A stretch of 64,000 nucleotides of DNA from Coxiella sp. RIFCSPHIGHO2_12_FULL_42_15. Lineage in GTDB: Bacteria > Pseudomonadota > Gammaproteobacteria > Coxiellales > Coxiellaceae. The notes beneath the pieces were generated by a model. It was not told the DNA's origin. It made no database searches and was given only the letters and a program-made list of their open reading frames with translations. A program made the position numbers and the translations under genes. Where the stretch lies: positions 1 through 64,000 of the forward strand of contig MGOZ01000008.1 of NCBI GenBank assembly GCA_001797285.1, read 5' to 3'. Numbering within the stretch: the stretch's first letter is position 1; every line of letters begins with the position of its first letter. Positions 31,000 to 41,055 of this stretch are shown here, piece after piece.

Positions 31000-32451
31000 A
31001 TGCAATGGGAAACCGTCATTGGCTTAGAAGTTCACGTTCAACTTTCCACAAAATCAAAAATATTTTCTGCCGCAGCAACCGCCTACGGCGCAGAACCTAA
31101 CACGCAAGCGTGTGCTATTGATCTTGGCATGCCGGGTGTTTTACCCGTTTTAAATGAAAATGCGGTGAAACTTGCGATCCGTTTTGGTTTAAGCGTTCAT
31201 GCTGCCATTGCAAAACGTTCGATCTTTTCGCGTAAAAATTATTTTTATCCGGATCTGCCGAAAGGCTATCAAATCAGCCAATATGAACTACCGATTGTGG
31301 GGCAAGGATCTTTAACGATCGAACTTGAAGACGGCAGCACAAAACAAATTGGTATCACCCGCGCCCACCTTGAAGAAGACGCGGGAAAATCACTGCACGA
31401 AGACATGAGCGGTTTTTCTGGCATCGATTTAAATCGTGCGGGCACCCCTCTATTGGAAATAGTATCTGAACCCGATATGCGTTCTGCCAAAGAAGCCGTG
31501 GCGTATCTCAAAACGCTGCACAGTTTAGTGCGTTACATTGGCATCAGTGATGGCAACATGCAAGAAGGCTCCTTCCGTTGCGACGTCAATATTTCATTGC
31601 GACCCAAAGGCAGCAATAAATTTGGTACACGAGCCGAAATTAAAAACTTAAATTCTTTCCGCTTTATCGAACGAGCCATTTTGCATGAAACAAAACGCCA
31701 AGCCGATATTTTAGAAAACGGCGGCAAAATCACTCAAGAAACACGGCTCTATGATCCTGAAATGGATGAAACACGCACCATGCGTTCCAAAGAAGAGGCG
31801 CATGATTATCGCTATTTTCCTGATCCTGATTTATTACCACTGAAAATTGACGACGAATATATTCGATCGATTAAAGAGGAACTACCCGAATTACCGTGGG
31901 AAAAATTAAAACGTTTCAAAGAGCAATATCATTTAAATAATTATGACGCGAAATTAATGACAGCGGACTTAGATGCAGCCAATTACTTTGAAACCGTATT
32001 AAAAATTCAACCCACTTTACCCGCGAAACTCGTTGCAAATTGGATCGGCGGCGATATTGCCATGCTTCTCAACAAAGAAAATAAAAATATTACCGAGTGC
32101 CCTGTTACTCCCACTCAACTTGCGGGTCTTTTAAATCGTATTCACGACAACACCATTTCAACCAGCATTGCAAAAAAAGTGTTTGAAACGTTGTGGAATG
32201 GTGAAGGCAGCGATGCAGACGGCATTATCGAGCAACAAGGATTAAAACAAATTACCGATACGTCTTTTCTTGAAAAAGTGGTTAATGAGGTGATTAATAG
32301 CAACCCCGAGCAGGTTGCCCAATTTCACGCAGGTAAAGATAAGCTGATTGCTTTCTTCGTGGGTAAAGTGATGGCAGCGACCAAGGGCAAGGCACATCCT
32401 TCACAAGTGAATGAGTTGTTATTGAAAAAGTTAAAATCGAAAGTAAATTGA
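31000..32451 (+). CDS. gatB: Asp-tRNA(Asn)/Glu-tRNA(Gln) amidotransferase subunit B
   Basis: A 483-residue subunit that binds tRNA and phosphorylates the misacylated amino acid before amidation. The N-terminal [20 protein letters not shown] and the [11 protein letters not shown] and [12 protein letters not shown] motifs belong to the kinase-like cradle; the C-terminal YqeY-like tail (about 335-483) binds tRNA. The full GatCAB set implies that Gln-tRNA and/or Asn-tRNA is made by the indirect route, which fits with the GluRS encoded at 45,941-47,338. Confidence 0.97.
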   Translation: MQWETVIGLEVHVQLSTKSKIFSAAATAYGAEPNTQACAIDLGMPGVLPVLNENAVKLAIRFGLSVHAAIAKRSIFSRKNYFYPDLPKGYQISQYELPIVGQGSLTIELEDGSTKQIGITRAHLEEDAGKSLHEDMSGFSGIDLNRAGTPLLEIVSEPDMRSAKEAVAYLKTLHSLVRYIGISDGNMQEGSFRCDVNISLRPKGSNKFGTRAEIKNLNSFRFIERAILHETKRQADILENGGKITQETRLYDPEMDETRTMRSKEEAHDYRYFPDPDLLPLKIDDEYIRSIKEELPELPWEKLKRFKEQYHLNNYDAKLMTADLDAANYFETVLKIQPTLPAKLVANWIGGDIAMLLNKENKNITECPVTPTQLAGLLNRIHDNTISTSIAKKVFETLWNGEGSDADGIIEQQGLKQITDTSFLEKVVNEVINSNPEQVAQFHAGKDKLIAFFVGKVMAATKGKAHPSQVNELLLKKLKSKVN

Positions 32452-32465
32452 CTGGACACTATAGT

Positions 32466-33587
32466 TCAAATAAGGAGACCCAAAAACTCCGTTGCTGGGC
32501 ATACCCGAATACCTAATTCACCAATATAATTTTTCTTACCCACTGCAGAAATTTGCCATGCTTCAGCGTTGGGAAAACGTGCTTTTAAATATTTTAACGT
32601 CGGTGATAACGGTGCGTCATTCCATTTGCATTCAACAAACATCATTGGAGTTTTTCCAGATACAACAACAAAATCAACTTCACGGCCATCAACATCGCGA
32701 AAATAACATAAATGTTCATCTTCACCATGAGTGTCTTGATAAAAATGCACCCTTTTTAATAGGGCTGAGGCGACTAAATTTTCAAATCGAAAAGACCTAT
32801 CTGTCACTAATGTCCAATCAAAGTGATAATGTTTTTGCTCTTTTTTAACAGCGCGAATTTTTGGGCTTCCAAAAGGGGTAATACGGAAAATCGCATACAT
32901 TCTCTCTAAAATTTGTATCCAGTTGGATACGGATTTATGACTGACTTGTAAATCTTCACGAATTGCATTAATAGACAGTGGTGCTCCCACTAATTCGGGC
33001 AAACGCATAGCCAGTAATTCAATATTACCAAGATCATGGACGCGTTCAAGTTGCACCATATCTTCTCGAATAAGCCTTGTTCTGTACTCACGTGACCATC
33101 GCCTTGCTTCAATCTCCGTTGCTGAAAAATAAGGCTCTGGAAATCCTCCTAATTGCAAAAGATTCATTAAATCTTCTTGATTTTTCAACTTAAGTTCTGC
33201 GAATGATAAAGGATGAAGTCGCAAATAATGGTAGCGCCCCTGTAGGGAATCACCAGAATATCGATAATAATCTAGGCACGCACTCCCTGTAATAAGAATT
33301 TGTTGTTGTGGTGATTTTACGTCATAAAGGCCTTTCAAATAATTGCGCCACGAACGGTATTTATGAATCTCATCAAAAACCCATAATGGAGTCACCGGCA
33401 ATTCTTTCTTTAAGATCCGCTCACGATGCTCCGGCACATCCCAATTTAAGTATCCTTGCTGATCCACCAAAAATTTCTTTGCTAACGTAGTCTTACCAAC
33501 CTGCCGCGGACCACCTACAAAAACCATTTTTCGTGCCAAATCTCGCTGCATCTGTTCTGTTAAATATCGTAGAATCATTGTTAACAA
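32466..33587 (-). CDS. ATPase of the AAA_14/DUF4143 family
   Basis: A 373-residue P-loop ATPase. The Walker A is GGPRQVGKTT near residues 25-34, the Walker B is LWVFDEIHKY near 70, and the C-terminal DUF4143 nuclease-like half has the acidic DVDGREVDFVV followed by FVECKW, as in PD-(D/E)xK folds. The biological role of this widespread, often transferred family is not established. It converges on gatB with 14 bp between stops. A broken relative lies at the right edge of the window (63554-64000). Confidence 0.85.
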   Translation of the reverse strand: MLTMILRYLTEQMQRDLARKMVFVGGPRQVGKTTLAKKFLVDQQGYLNWDVPEHRERILKKELPVTPLWVFDEIHKYRSWRNYLKGLYDVKSPQQQILITGSACLDYYRYSGDSLQGRYHYLRLHPLSFAELKLKNQEDLMNLLQLGGFPEPYFSATEIEARRWSREYRTRLIREDMVQLERVHDLGNIELLAMRLPELVGAPLSINAIREDLQVSHKSVSNWIQILERMYAIFRITPFGSPKIRAVKKEQKHYHFDWTLVTDRSFRFENLVASALLKRVHFYQDTHGEDEHLCYFRDVDGREVDFVVVSGKTPMMFVECKWNDAPLSPTLKYLKARFPNAEAWQISAVGKKNYIGELGIRVCPATEFLGLLI

Positions 33588-33651
33588 ATACCATTTTTTT
33601 CACCCGCTGTCAAAAATACTAGCGAGTTTTTTCTACCTAAGGAAAAAAAAA

Positions 33652-33713
33652 GCGCTTCGTGTGGCCGTCATCCTCAAAAAGCAACAAAAAAATCAACAGG
33701 ATATCCAGGCTAA
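33652..33713 (+). repeat. Family D repeat fragment
   Basis: GCGCTTCGTGTGGCCGTCAT at 33652 and GGATATCCAGGCTAA at 33699-33713 correspond to the right end of the element at 59000-59199. Only the right half is present. Confidence 0.6.
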
Positions 33714-33767
33714 CCCCATTTTGTTATCCTATAGTCTAAAGAGAGGATATCAAAGGGATAGCGGAGT

Positions 33768-34859
33768 ATGATAAACATTCTCATTGCGGGCGCCGGACAA
33801 ATTGGCTCGACCATCGCGCATCTTCTCTCTTCACTACGTGATTATCAAATTTTTTTAGTGGATTCCAACCTGTCGCCGGTTTCACCGTACATTCAAAAAT
33901 GCAAGCATATTCATTTAGAAAAGCAAAATGTCACTCAGTTAAAAGACTTACAAGCTTTCGTCCATCACCATAAAATACACGGCGTCGTCTCTTGCTTACC
34001 GTATTTTTTAAATAAAAATATCGCGGATCTGGCACACAACACCCATATTCATTACTTCGATTTAACAGAAGACATCGACGTGTCAAACTATGTTAGGAAA
34101 CTCGCTGAAAATTCGTCATCCGCTTTTGTTAACCAATGTGGTCTTGCGCCTGGTTTTGTTAACATTATTGCAAATGACTTGATGCGTCACTTTGACGAAT
34201 TAGACAGTGTAAGAATTCGTTGCGGTGGATTACCCAAAACATCCATTAATGAATTAAAATACGCTTTTACTTGGTCAGTGGATGGATTAATCAACGAATA
34301 TAATCGTCCCTGTCCTGCCATTGAAGACGGGCAATTTGTTTTTCTGACTCCACTCGGTAATCTTGAAAATATCCAAATTGATGGTCTAAATTACGAAGCA
34401 TTTAATACTTCCGGTGGTCTTGGTAGCCTCACTGAATCTTATAAAGGAAAAATAAAAACGTTAAATTACAAATCGATGCGTTATCCTGGTCATTGCGAAA
34501 AAATGCGCTTTTTAATGCAAGATTTAAAGCTTGGAAAAGACGTCGAAACATTAAAACGCATTCTATTAAAAGTGATTCCACATACTACTGAAGATGTTGT
34601 GATTATGTATATCAGTGTCATCGGAAATATTAAAAATAAATTGGAAAGAAAAAGTTTTGTTAATAAATATTATGGTTGTACCATTGACGGTATTGATTAC
34701 AGCGCTCTGCAACTGACCACCGCCTGCAGTGCCAGCACGATTGTCAACACGGTGATGCAACAACCCGAAAAATATCATGGCCATGTGCAACAAGAACAAT
34801 TTAATTTTTCAGACATTACGAATGGCCCCTTTGGACACTATCTCAAGGATACACGATGA
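33768..34859 (+). CDS. Saccharopine dehydrogenase-family oxidoreductase, probable lysine 6-dehydrogenase
   Basis: A 363-residue NAD(P)-dependent enzyme. The Rossmann start [17 protein letters not shown] is at residues 4-20, and the central [16 protein letters not shown] is the family signature. Members convert saccharopine or act directly as lysine 6-dehydrogenase, yielding alpha-aminoadipate semialdehyde. The next gene encodes the dehydrogenase for that product and overlaps by 4 bp, which favours the lysine 6-dehydrogenase role. A short inverted repeat TATCCT/AGGATA at 33726-33750 lies in the promoter region. Substrate assignment is inference from context. Confidence 0.75.
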   Translation: MINILIAGAGQIGSTIAHLLSSLRDYQIFLVDSNLSPVSPYIQKCKHIHLEKQNVTQLKDLQAFVHHHKIHGVVSCLPYFLNKNIADLAHNTHIHYFDLTEDIDVSNYVRKLAENSSSAFVNQCGLAPGFVNIIANDLMRHFDELDSVRIRCGGLPKTSINELKYAFTWSVDGLINEYNRPCPAIEDGQFVFLTPLGNLENIQIDGLNYEAFNTSGGLGSLTESYKGKIKTLNYKSMRYPGHCEKMRFLMQDLKLGKDVETLKRILLKVIPHTTEDVVIMYISVIGNIKNKLERKSFVNKYYGCTIDGIDYSALQLTTACSASTIVNTVMQQPEKYHGHVQQEQFNFSDITNGPFGHYLKDTR

Positions 34860-36379
34860 GCGAAACACTTTTAAAAAAATTACGCTTAGAAAAGCAAAAT
34901 TACGGCGGCTGCAGCGGCGATGAAACATGGATGCGTACAACGGATCAGGGCAATATCGATTCCATTAATCCCAGCGATGAAACCCTTTTAGGTAAAGTGT
35001 ATTGTTGCGGAAAAAAAGACTATGAAACCATCGCTGAAAAAGCTTACCGCGCTTTTTTGCAATGGCGCGAAATACCTGCCCCGAAAAGAGGCGAACTCGT
35101 CCGCCAAATCGGCATGAGCTTACGCGAAAAAAAATGGGAACTCGGCACATTAGTCTCCTTAGAAATGGGAAAATCGCTGCAAGAAGGATTAGGCGAAGTA
35201 CAAGAGATGATAGACATGGCCGATCTTGCGGTTGGCCAAGCGCGCATGTTATATGGTTACAGCATGCACTCCGAACGATCACGACACCGCATGTATGAAC
35301 AATGGCATCCGCTAGGACCCATTGCGGTAATTTCTGCCTTTAATTTTCCGGTCGCGGTATGGGCATGGAACGCCTTTTTGGCTGCCGTTTGCGGTAACAC
35401 CATCATTTGGAAACCTTCTTCCAAAACGCCACTGTGCGCGATCGCCGTGCAACACATTTGCAATGAAATTATGCAAAAAAATAATGTCACGGGAATTTTT
35501 AATTTATTTATTAGCAATAACCGTGATATTTCAGAATTATTGATAAAAGATAAACGAATTTCACTGGTTTCCTTTACAGGATCAAGCCGCGTCGGTGTTC
35601 ACGTTTACGAAGTTGTTGCAAAACGCATGGGACGTTGTTTGCTGGAATGCAGTGGCAATAACGCCATTATCGTGGACGAAAGTGCCGATTTGAAATTAGC
35701 CATTCCCGCCATTGTTTTTGGTGCGGTAGGAACAGCGGGCCAACGCTGCACCAGTACACGACGATTGTTTATTCAGAAAACCCATTTTTCTTCCGTCGTT
35801 GAAAAATTGGTGTCAGCATACCAAAAATTAAAAATCGGTGATCCGCTGGAGGGTAAAAATCACGTCGGACCTCTCATCGATCAAGCTGCCGTCATGGATT
35901 TTCAAAAAGCGATAAAAGACGCTAAAAACCAAGGCGGAAAAATTTTAGTGGGTGGAAAAGTATTGTCAAATAAAGGTTTTTATGTTGAACCTACGATGAT
36001 TCAAGCTGAAAATCAGTGGCCGATTGTTCAACACGAAACGTTTGCACCCATACTTTACGTCATGTCCTACGACCATTTTGATGAAGCGATTGCGTTACAA
36101 AATGGGGTCGAGCAAGGTTTATCTTCTGCGTTATTCACCATGAATATTCAGCATGCCGAACAATTTCTTTCAACCATCGGATCCGATTGTGGTATCGCTA
36201 ATATTAATATTGGCACCTCCGGTGCTGAAATTGGTGGCGCTTTTGGCGGAGAAAAATCAACCGGTGGTGGGCGCGAAGCGGGTTCTGATGTATGGAAATA
36301 TTATATGCGTCGTCAAACGAACACCATTAATTGGGGCTCAGATTTGCCTTTAGCGCAAGGCATTAAGTTCGGTTTTTAA
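34856..36379 (+). CDS. amaB: Alpha-aminoadipate semialdehyde dehydrogenase (ALDH7/AmaB type)
   Basis: A 507-residue NAD-dependent aldehyde dehydrogenase that oxidises alpha-aminoadipate semialdehyde (in equilibrium with piperideine-6-carboxylate) to alpha-aminoadipate in lysine breakdown. The catalytic Glu is in [10 protein letters not shown] and the catalytic Cys in [12 protein letters not shown]. Substrate-defining ALDH7 features include [29 protein letters not shown] and the C-terminal [15 protein letters not shown]. It overlaps the upstream dehydrogenase by 4 bp and is followed after 11 bp by a sugar carrier gene. Confidence 0.9.
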   Translation: MSETLLKKLRLEKQNYGGCSGDETWMRTTDQGNIDSINPSDETLLGKVYCCGKKDYETIAEKAYRAFLQWREIPAPKRGELVRQIGMSLREKKWELGTLVSLEMGKSLQEGLGEVQEMIDMADLAVGQARMLYGYSMHSERSRHRMYEQWHPLGPIAVISAFNFPVAVWAWNAFLAAVCGNTIIWKPSSKTPLCAIAVQHICNEIMQKNNVTGIFNLFISNNRDISELLIKDKRISLVSFTGSSRVGVHVYEVVAKRMGRCLLECSGNNAIIVDESADLKLAIPAIVFGAVGTAGQRCTSTRRLFIQKTHFSSVVEKLVSAYQKLKIGDPLEGKNHVGPLIDQAAVMDFQKAIKDAKNQGGKILVGGKVLSNKGFYVEPTMIQAENQWPIVQHETFAPILYVMSYDHFDEAIALQNGVEQGLSSALFTMNIQHAEQFLSTIGSDCGIANINIGTSGAEIGGAFGGEKSTGGGREAGSDVWKYYMRRQTNTINWGSDLPLAQGIKFGF

Positions 36380-36390
36380 AGGAGTGCCAT

Positions 36391-37407
36391 ATGAATATTA
36401 CTGCCGCACTGTTACTGATTCTGTTAGCCGGAATCGTTAACGGTTCTTTTGCATTACCCACAAAGCACATTAAGCACTGGAGTTTCGAAAACATTTGGCT
36501 GAATTATTCGTACTGGTCTTTTTTAATTTTACCGTGGCTTGCCATTGCATTACTGGCACCTCAGGTTTTTTCTGTTTATCAATCAGCACCCGCCTCCATC
36601 CTATGGGTCATGATCATCGCTGGTCTTGGCTTTGGTATTGGGCAAATTTGTTTTGCGCTGGCATTAAAAATGATTGGTTTTGGCCTTGGCTTTGTCATCA
36701 ATTTGGGTATTGCCATTGGTCTTGGTTTTTCACTCCCTCTTATTTTTCAACATTCCGACGATATTTTTACTCTATTTGGTTTGATGACATTGATCGGTTC
36801 CATTTTAGCAATTTTAGGTTTGATCTTTTCAACGTATGCCGGTCACCTGCACGATCGACGCAGTGAAAAACCATCGGCCAATGAAAAACATTATTTTGGC
36901 GGTGTGCTATTAGCCATCATTGCCGGATTATTTTCCGCCGGACAAAACTTCGCCTTTTCCTACACCGTTGATATGCAACACATGGCACTCACGATGCACG
37001 CCTCAACCCTGGGTGCCTCCATTATTATGTGGCCAGGATTTTTATTTTTCACCTTTATTCCCTATTTCATTTATATGCTTTATCTTCACAAAAAAAATAA
37101 TTCCTGGTATCAATTAAGAGGTAGGGACAAAACCAAATATTATTTATTCGCGATCATCATGGGATTATTTTGGTTTGGTTCACTTATTTTTTACAGCAAA
37201 GCCGCACAATTAATTGGTGATCTTGGTCCCGTGGTTGGCTGGCCATTATTCATGGTACTAATTATTTTAACCTCCAATTTTTGGGGATGGCGTTATAAAG
37301 AATGGGAAGGCAGCAGCGCTAAAGTAAGAAATACATTATTTCTGGGTATTGCTTTTCTAATTTTAGCAATATTAGTGCTTGCCTACAGCTCACATTTGCA
37401 TTCATGA
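36391..37407 (+). CDS. RhaT-family sugar transporter
   Basis: A 338-residue inner-membrane protein with about ten transmembrane helices. The N-terminus AGIVNGSFALPTKHIKHWSFENIWLNYSYWSF and the middle GLFSAGQNFAFSY resemble the L-rhamnose/proton symporter family (RhaT, DMT superfamily). Rhamnose itself is not supported by any neighbouring rhamnose enzyme. The following hexose kinase and isomerase-like genes suggest uptake of another sugar. Its end lies next to the ROK kinase gene. Confidence 0.8.
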   Translation: MNITAALLLILLAGIVNGSFALPTKHIKHWSFENIWLNYSYWSFLILPWLAIALLAPQVFSVYQSAPASILWVMIIAGLGFGIGQICFALALKMIGFGLGFVINLGIAIGLGFSLPLIFQHSDDIFTLFGLMTLIGSILAILGLIFSTYAGHLHDRRSEKPSANEKHYFGGVLLAIIAGLFSAGQNFAFSYTVDMQHMALTMHASTLGASIIMWPGFLFFTFIPYFIYMLYLHKKNNSWYQLRGRDKTKYYLFAIIMGLFWFGSLIFYSKAAQLIGDLGPVVGWPLFMVLIILTSNFWGWRYKEWEGSSAKVRNTLFLGIAFLILAILVLAYSSHLHS

Positions 37408-37415
37408 GGTCAGTT

Positions 37416-38309
37416 ATGACAACATTATTTGGAGGCATTGAAGCCGGTGGTACCAAATTTATTTGCGGTATTGCGGATCAAAACGGAAAAATCAAAGACA
37501 ATATTCGAATTCCAACAAATACTCCTGAGACGACTCTTGTGCGTGTCGTTGATTATTTCAAAAAAATTCATCAAGAAACACCACTAAAGGCCATTGGTAT
37601 TGCTTCGTTTGGTCCGATTGATCCCGATCCCGCGTCACCTTTTTATGGTTATATTACTTCAACGCCAAAGCCAGGTTGGGGACAATTTAATCTTGTGGGT
37701 GCCATCAAAAAACATTTCGCACTACCCATCCGTTTTGATACCGATGTCAATGCAGCCGCTCTTGGTGAAGGGACGTTTGGCGCGGCCAAAGGATTAAATA
37801 CCTATATTTATATTACTGTGGGTACGGGCATCGGTGCTGGAGGTGTGATAGAAGGAAATCTTATGCATGGTCTCACCCATCCTGAGATGGGGCATATTTT
37901 CATTCCACAACACAAAGACGATGATTTTGCCGGTGTGTGTCCTTTTCATAAAAATTGTTTGGAAGGTTTAGCATCCGGCCCATCGCTCAAAACACGTTGG
38001 AAAGTCAATTCCGCGTTGGATTTACCGGTTGATCATAAAGCGTGGGAAATTGAAGCAGATTATCTTGCGACCATGATTGCGAACTACATCATGATTTTAT
38101 CACCACAACGCATCATTATCGGTGGTGGTGTGATGCGCCAAAAGCAGCTCTACACCCTCATACGGCCCCTGGTATTAAAAAAATTAAATGGCTACATTAA
38201 ACATGACACCTTGCAAGATCACATCGATGAATATATTGTGCCTCCCGCATTGGGCGACAGCTCTGGTTTATTAGGGGCGGTGGCGCTTGCTCAAGAAGAT
38301 ATAACATGA
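37416..38309 (+). CDS. ROK-family hexokinase (fructokinase/mannokinase type)
   Basis: About 298 residues. The N-terminal phosphate loop FGGIEAGGTKFICGI, the catalytic region FDTDVNAAALGEGTFGAAKG, and the zinc cluster with H-x-C and CPFHKNCLEGLASGP are those of ROK fructo/mannokinases. An ATG at 37404 overlaps the transporter stop, but the ATG at 37416 has a GAGG site 7 bp upstream and gives the usual N-terminus, so it is chosen. The enzyme probably phosphorylates the sugar brought in by the RhaT-like carrier. Confidence 0.85.
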   Translation: MTTLFGGIEAGGTKFICGIADQNGKIKDNIRIPTNTPETTLVRVVDYFKKIHQETPLKAIGIASFGPIDPDPASPFYGYITSTPKPGWGQFNLVGAIKKHFALPIRFDTDVNAAALGEGTFGAAKGLNTYIYITVGTGIGAGGVIEGNLMHGLTHPEMGHIFIPQHKDDDFAGVCPFHKNCLEGLASGPSLKTRWKVNSALDLPVDHKAWEIEADYLATMIANYIMILSPQRIIIGGGVMRQKQLYTLIRPLVLKKLNGYIKHDTLQDHIDEYIVPPALGDSSGLLGAVALAQEDIT

Positions 38310-38674
38310 ATGATAAAAAATCATTGAATGAAGTCGGAAAAATCTACCCACGTCCGTGGGGGACATATCAGACCCTAGCGATGGATGCGGGTTATCAAGT
38401 CAAAATTATTGTGGTTAAACCCGGTGGACGATTATCGTTGCAAAAGCATTTTAAACGTTCAGAACATTGGGTATGCGTGGCGGGTGAACCAACCGTCACC
38501 GTTGATGGCAAAACCAAAAAAATTTCCGTCAATGAGGCGGTTTATATTCCCATCGAATCGCAACACCGTCTGGAGAACTTCACCGATCAGGATGTGGTGA
38601 TTATCGAAGTACAAGTAGGCAGTTATTTGGGTGAAGATGATATCGTGCGGCTGGATGATATTTATCATCGTTGA
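38306..38674 (+). CDS. Phosphomannose isomerase type II-like cupin
   Basis: A 122-residue single-domain cupin. RPWGTYQTL at the start, the metal-binding SLQKHFKRSEHW and the second motif YIPIESQHRLENF match the C-terminal isomerase domain of ManC/AlgA proteins. Such stand-alone cupins may interconvert mannose 6-phosphate and fructose 6-phosphate. With the ROK kinase (4 bp overlap) and transporter it forms a short hexose-use cassette. Activity is inferred. Confidence 0.82.
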   Translation: MNDKKSLNEVGKIYPRPWGTYQTLAMDAGYQVKIIVVKPGGRLSLQKHFKRSEHWVCVAGEPTVTVDGKTKKISVNEAVYIPIESQHRLENFTDQDVVIIEVQVGSYLGEDDIVRLDDIYHR

Positions 38675-38772
38675 AGTTTAACCTGAGTAAAAGGAAAACA
38701 ACAAGTAAAATCTTTCCTGTCACAAGATCACGTCAGTTCACCAGAACCGAAGATCAGAAAATCTCTAAATTC

Positions 38773-39021
38773 TTATCGACTTCTTTTTTTTCCATAAAAA
38801 CTTGTATACTGATCTAATAGCATTCGAATCATTTTTTGGTACTGCGTATGATGGATCTTCGCTTCTCTTTTAAAAAAATCGATGCTTTCCTTTGTTAAGG
38901 AAAGTGTTACTTTTACCGTTTCCTCCTTCAAAACAAGTTGATTTGGTGGTGGCAAAAAATCGGCAACCACGTTGATTTTGCCAATAGGCTCATCTGTGTA
39001 TTTGATTGTTTTCTTTTTCAT
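38773..39021 (-). CDS. brnA: BrnA-like antitoxin
   Basis: About 82 residues from the Met at 39021 (MKKKTIKYTDEPIG); an open frame extends to 39057. The C-terminal half VKVTLSLTKESIDFFKREAKIHHTQYQKMIRMLLDQY is a ribbon-helix-helix DNA-binding domain, as in BrnA. It would neutralise the upstream toxin and repress the operon. It overlaps the toxin gene by 32 bp, in the toxin-first order usual for this system. Confidence 0.85.
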   Translation of the reverse strand: MKKKTIKYTDEPIGKINVVADFLPPPNQLVLKEETVKVTLSLTKESIDFFKREAKIHHTQYQKMIRMLLDQYTSFYGKKRSR

Positions 39022-39283
39022 AAATTTTTCTACCCTTTCTCCAATAACCCGCGCCAATAATTCGTATTTTTCGATCTCTATAGGTAAACCTTACCGTCAT
39101 AATTTCCCCATCAACTTCTCCAAAGCAGTAATACCGTTTTTCTGAATGGCTATGCTCAATATCCTCTGCGATAATACGGCAAGTATCCAAAAATGCTTTT
39201 TGGGCTTCGAAGAAAGACACTCCATGCTTACAAAGATTTTCTGCCTCTTTCCTATCGTCCCATTCAAAATCAAATTTATCCAT
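38990..39283 (-). CDS. brnT: BrnT-like toxin
   Basis: A 97-residue RelE-fold toxin, expected to be a ribonuclease that stops translation. Family landmarks are FEWDDRKEAENLCKHGVSFFEAQKAF, then the core RYYCFGEVDGEIMTVRFTYRDRKIRIIGAGYWRKGRKIYE. The conserved His, Arg and Lys residues of the active face are retained, so it looks intact. Confidence 0.9.
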   Translation of the reverse strand: MDKFDFEWDDRKEAENLCKHGVSFFEAQKAFLDTCRIIAEDIEHSHSEKRYYCFGEVDGEIMTVRFTYRDRKIRIIGAGYWRKGRKIYEKENNQIHR

Positions 39284-39637
39284 ACTTACAATTCAATGAG
39301 CATAGTTGGCGAATTTTGACCAGGAGTACAATTCTATCCACATATCCTGCTCGACCTGCATTTTCAATTTTATCAAGGATCCATATTTTTTACCATATAT
39401 AAATACGGCATCAATGCTCAATCAGCACATTGGATCATGGGTAATGTGATTAATTTATTACCAGTCGATTCGGGGAGGAGGTTGCGAAAGGGCTCCGTCG
39501 AAAAATTTCTATATCTTATAGAGTGATAAGAAAAAGCTATTTTCACTTAAAATCAACCTGTTATTTTAAACAACAGTGTAATACGGGCCCTAGTAAAAAA
39601 ACATAACAACACCCACTCAAATCTTCATAGCGCCGGA
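39284..39637. other. Gap between BrnT and the minor pilin genes, no gene seen
   Basis: 354 bp, AT-rich. It should contain the brnTA promoter, but no clear -35/-10 pair or operator stands out. A weak inverted pair CTTAT/ATAAG occurs near 39513-39528. No member of the repeat families found elsewhere was recognised. Confidence 0.5.
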
Positions 39638-40045
39638 TTATTGCTGCCAATGCCAGAAATAAGGTGGTAATGGGCAATTCGTTTTTACTTCAAGACTCGG
39701 TTTTACAACAACCGCCGTTAAATTGACGCGCGTTTTTTTAACGCGCGCGCTTGAATAAAGTGCAAATATTTTATTTTGACACCGATCTTCACGCTGCAAG
39801 GTCGTTCGATAGGTGAGCGCACACGGCATGGAGCGGTGCCACACACCCAATTGTGGTATCTGTTGATACGCAAAATACAAGCCCTCTTCCGCCGCTTGAA
39901 AAGCAATCGAATAATCCATTTTATTGCTCAACAACAAGAACGCTAATTGATGATGCATCAAAAGTTTATTCAATAATAACGATACCAGCGCTATAAAAAA
40001 TAATGCCAACAAGAACACAGAACCCCGCTGAGCGTGAAAATTCAT
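39638..40045 (-). CDS. PilX-like type IV pilus minor component
   Basis: A 135-residue protein with a short basic N-terminus (MNFHAQRG) followed by a hydrophobic helix SVFLLALFFIALVSLLLNKLL, the arrangement of PilX/GspK-type minor pilins. FQAAEEGLYFA just after the helix matches the AAE-type segment common in PilX proteins. It is the last gene of a three-gene cluster and directly abuts the pilW-like gene. Confidence 0.65.
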   Translation of the reverse strand: MNFHAQRGSVFLLALFFIALVSLLLNKLLMHHQLAFLLLSNKMDYSIAFQAAEEGLYFAYQQIPQLGVWHRSMPCALTYRTTLQREDRCQNKIFALYSSARVKKTRVNLTAVVVKPSLEVKTNCPLPPYFWHWQQ

Positions 40046-40564
40046 TTAATTTCTCTCACGAACGGCAATCAATAGTGGCCACGAAAAATAATTAGCGTGA
40101 TCAATCACGGGAAAATATTTTCCATCAAAATAATACTTTTCCTGTGGCCAAGCTTGGGTTTTTGAACGCAATAAAAACCAAAACTGCGCACCAACAAGAT
40201 GATCTTGCTCCATCAGCGTATTTAGTTTCATCTTAATCACATCACGAGCTATTTCTTCCGCTCGGTTATCACCGAATTTTCGATACAATTTATTTTCACG
40301 CAGAAAATAACGCACTGGTTTTGCCTCACGTACATCACGTGAGACTTGTTCCGTAATAAATTGAACTTCTGCTAACAAACTCAATCCGGATTCTTGACGA
40401 GCCGCTTCCACGACGATAGCAGCAACGATGTGAATCAAACTTAAGGTAATAATCGAGCTGAGCATCATCGCCAGCATTAATTCCAATACGGTAAAGCCGG
40501 AAGAAGTGCTGATAAACACGATGGTTTTTGAACCCGATTTTTCCAAAAAATACATACCTGACAA
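40046..40564 (-). CDS. PilW-like minor pilin
   Basis: A protein of up to 172 residues with a type III prepilin signal: G followed by FTVLELMLAMMLSSIITLSLIHIVAAIVV, with Glu at position +5. The ATG start at 40564 overlaps pilV by 88 bp and gives a 23-residue leader; a GTG at 40519 would give a more usual 8-residue leader (FISTSSG before the cut). It is processed by prepilin peptidase and should join the pilus tip complex. Confidence 0.72.
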   Translation of the reverse strand: MSGMYFLEKSGSKTIVFISTSSGFTVLELMLAMMLSSIITLSLIHIVAAIVVEAARQESGLSLLAEVQFITEQVSRDVREAKPVRYFLRENKLYRKFGDNRAEEIARDVIKMKLNTLMEQDHLVGAQFWFLLRSKTQAWPQEKYYFDGKYFPVIDHANYFSWPLLIAVRERN

Positions 40565-40854
40565 TAAAGATCATGACACTGTGCATCTTGTAACATAATG
40601 GACGGCAATAATGCTCTCGTTTGCACTTCCCACTCTTTTTTCCGTTGCTCACGCTCTTTTGTATTTTTACAGAGACGTAATTGATCGAATAAATTATTTA
40701 ATTGCAGCGAGGCCATTAGTTGTTGGCGCAACACCATTAAATTAGCGCGCTGCTCTAAAAGCCGTGTATAAATACCCAATAACACCACAGACAACAAAAA
40801 TCCCGCCAGCAGAACCTCCAACAAACTAAATCCAATGGCATGTTTATTTCTCAT
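40477..40854 (-). CDS. PilV-like minor pilin
   Basis: A 125-residue pseudopilin with a prepilin leader MRNKHAIG and the helix FSLLEVLLAGFLLSVVLLGIYTRLL with Glu at +5. It is the first gene of the cluster. Directly upstream lies a family A repeat that begins 2 bp before the ATG, so the ribosome site (GGGGATTTTT) and leader sequence come from the repeat. Other usual members (fimT, pilY1, pilE) are absent here. Confidence 0.72.
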   Translation of the reverse strand: MRNKHAIGFSLLEVLLAGFLLSVVLLGIYTRLLEQRANLMVLRQQLMASLQLNNLFDQLRLCKNTKEREQRKKEWEVQTRALLPSIMLQDAQCHDLYCQVCIFWKNRVQKPSCLSALLPALPYWN

Positions 40855-40855
40855 A

Positions 40856-40951
40856 AAAATCCCCGAGCTTACGCCCGGGGATTTTTCCTATATGAATTTT
40901 GCCTGCTTGAGAAACCCTCATTGCGTAAAGTTCCTGGGCTAACGCCCAGAG
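40856..40951 (+). repeat. Family A palindromic repeat, copy 3, with extended tail
   Basis: AAAATCCCCGAGCTTACG followed by CCCGGGGATTTTTCC, tail ATATGAATTTTGCCTGCTTG, then GAAACCCTCATTGCGTAAAG and CTGGGCTAACGCCCAG as in copy 2. It occupies the leader of the pilV-like gene. Confidence 0.85.
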
Positions 40952-41055
40952 TTTGAAGATATAACGATAAAGGGAAACCAATAGGGTGTAAATACCGGGG
41001 TTACCAGGAATTCTCAGTGAGGGGTAAACAACCACGGACTCACGCCCGAGGTGCT

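Noticed and set aside
38675-38772. A terminator after the cupin gene
   Set aside because: No stem followed by a U run is visible between the convergent cupin and brnA genes.
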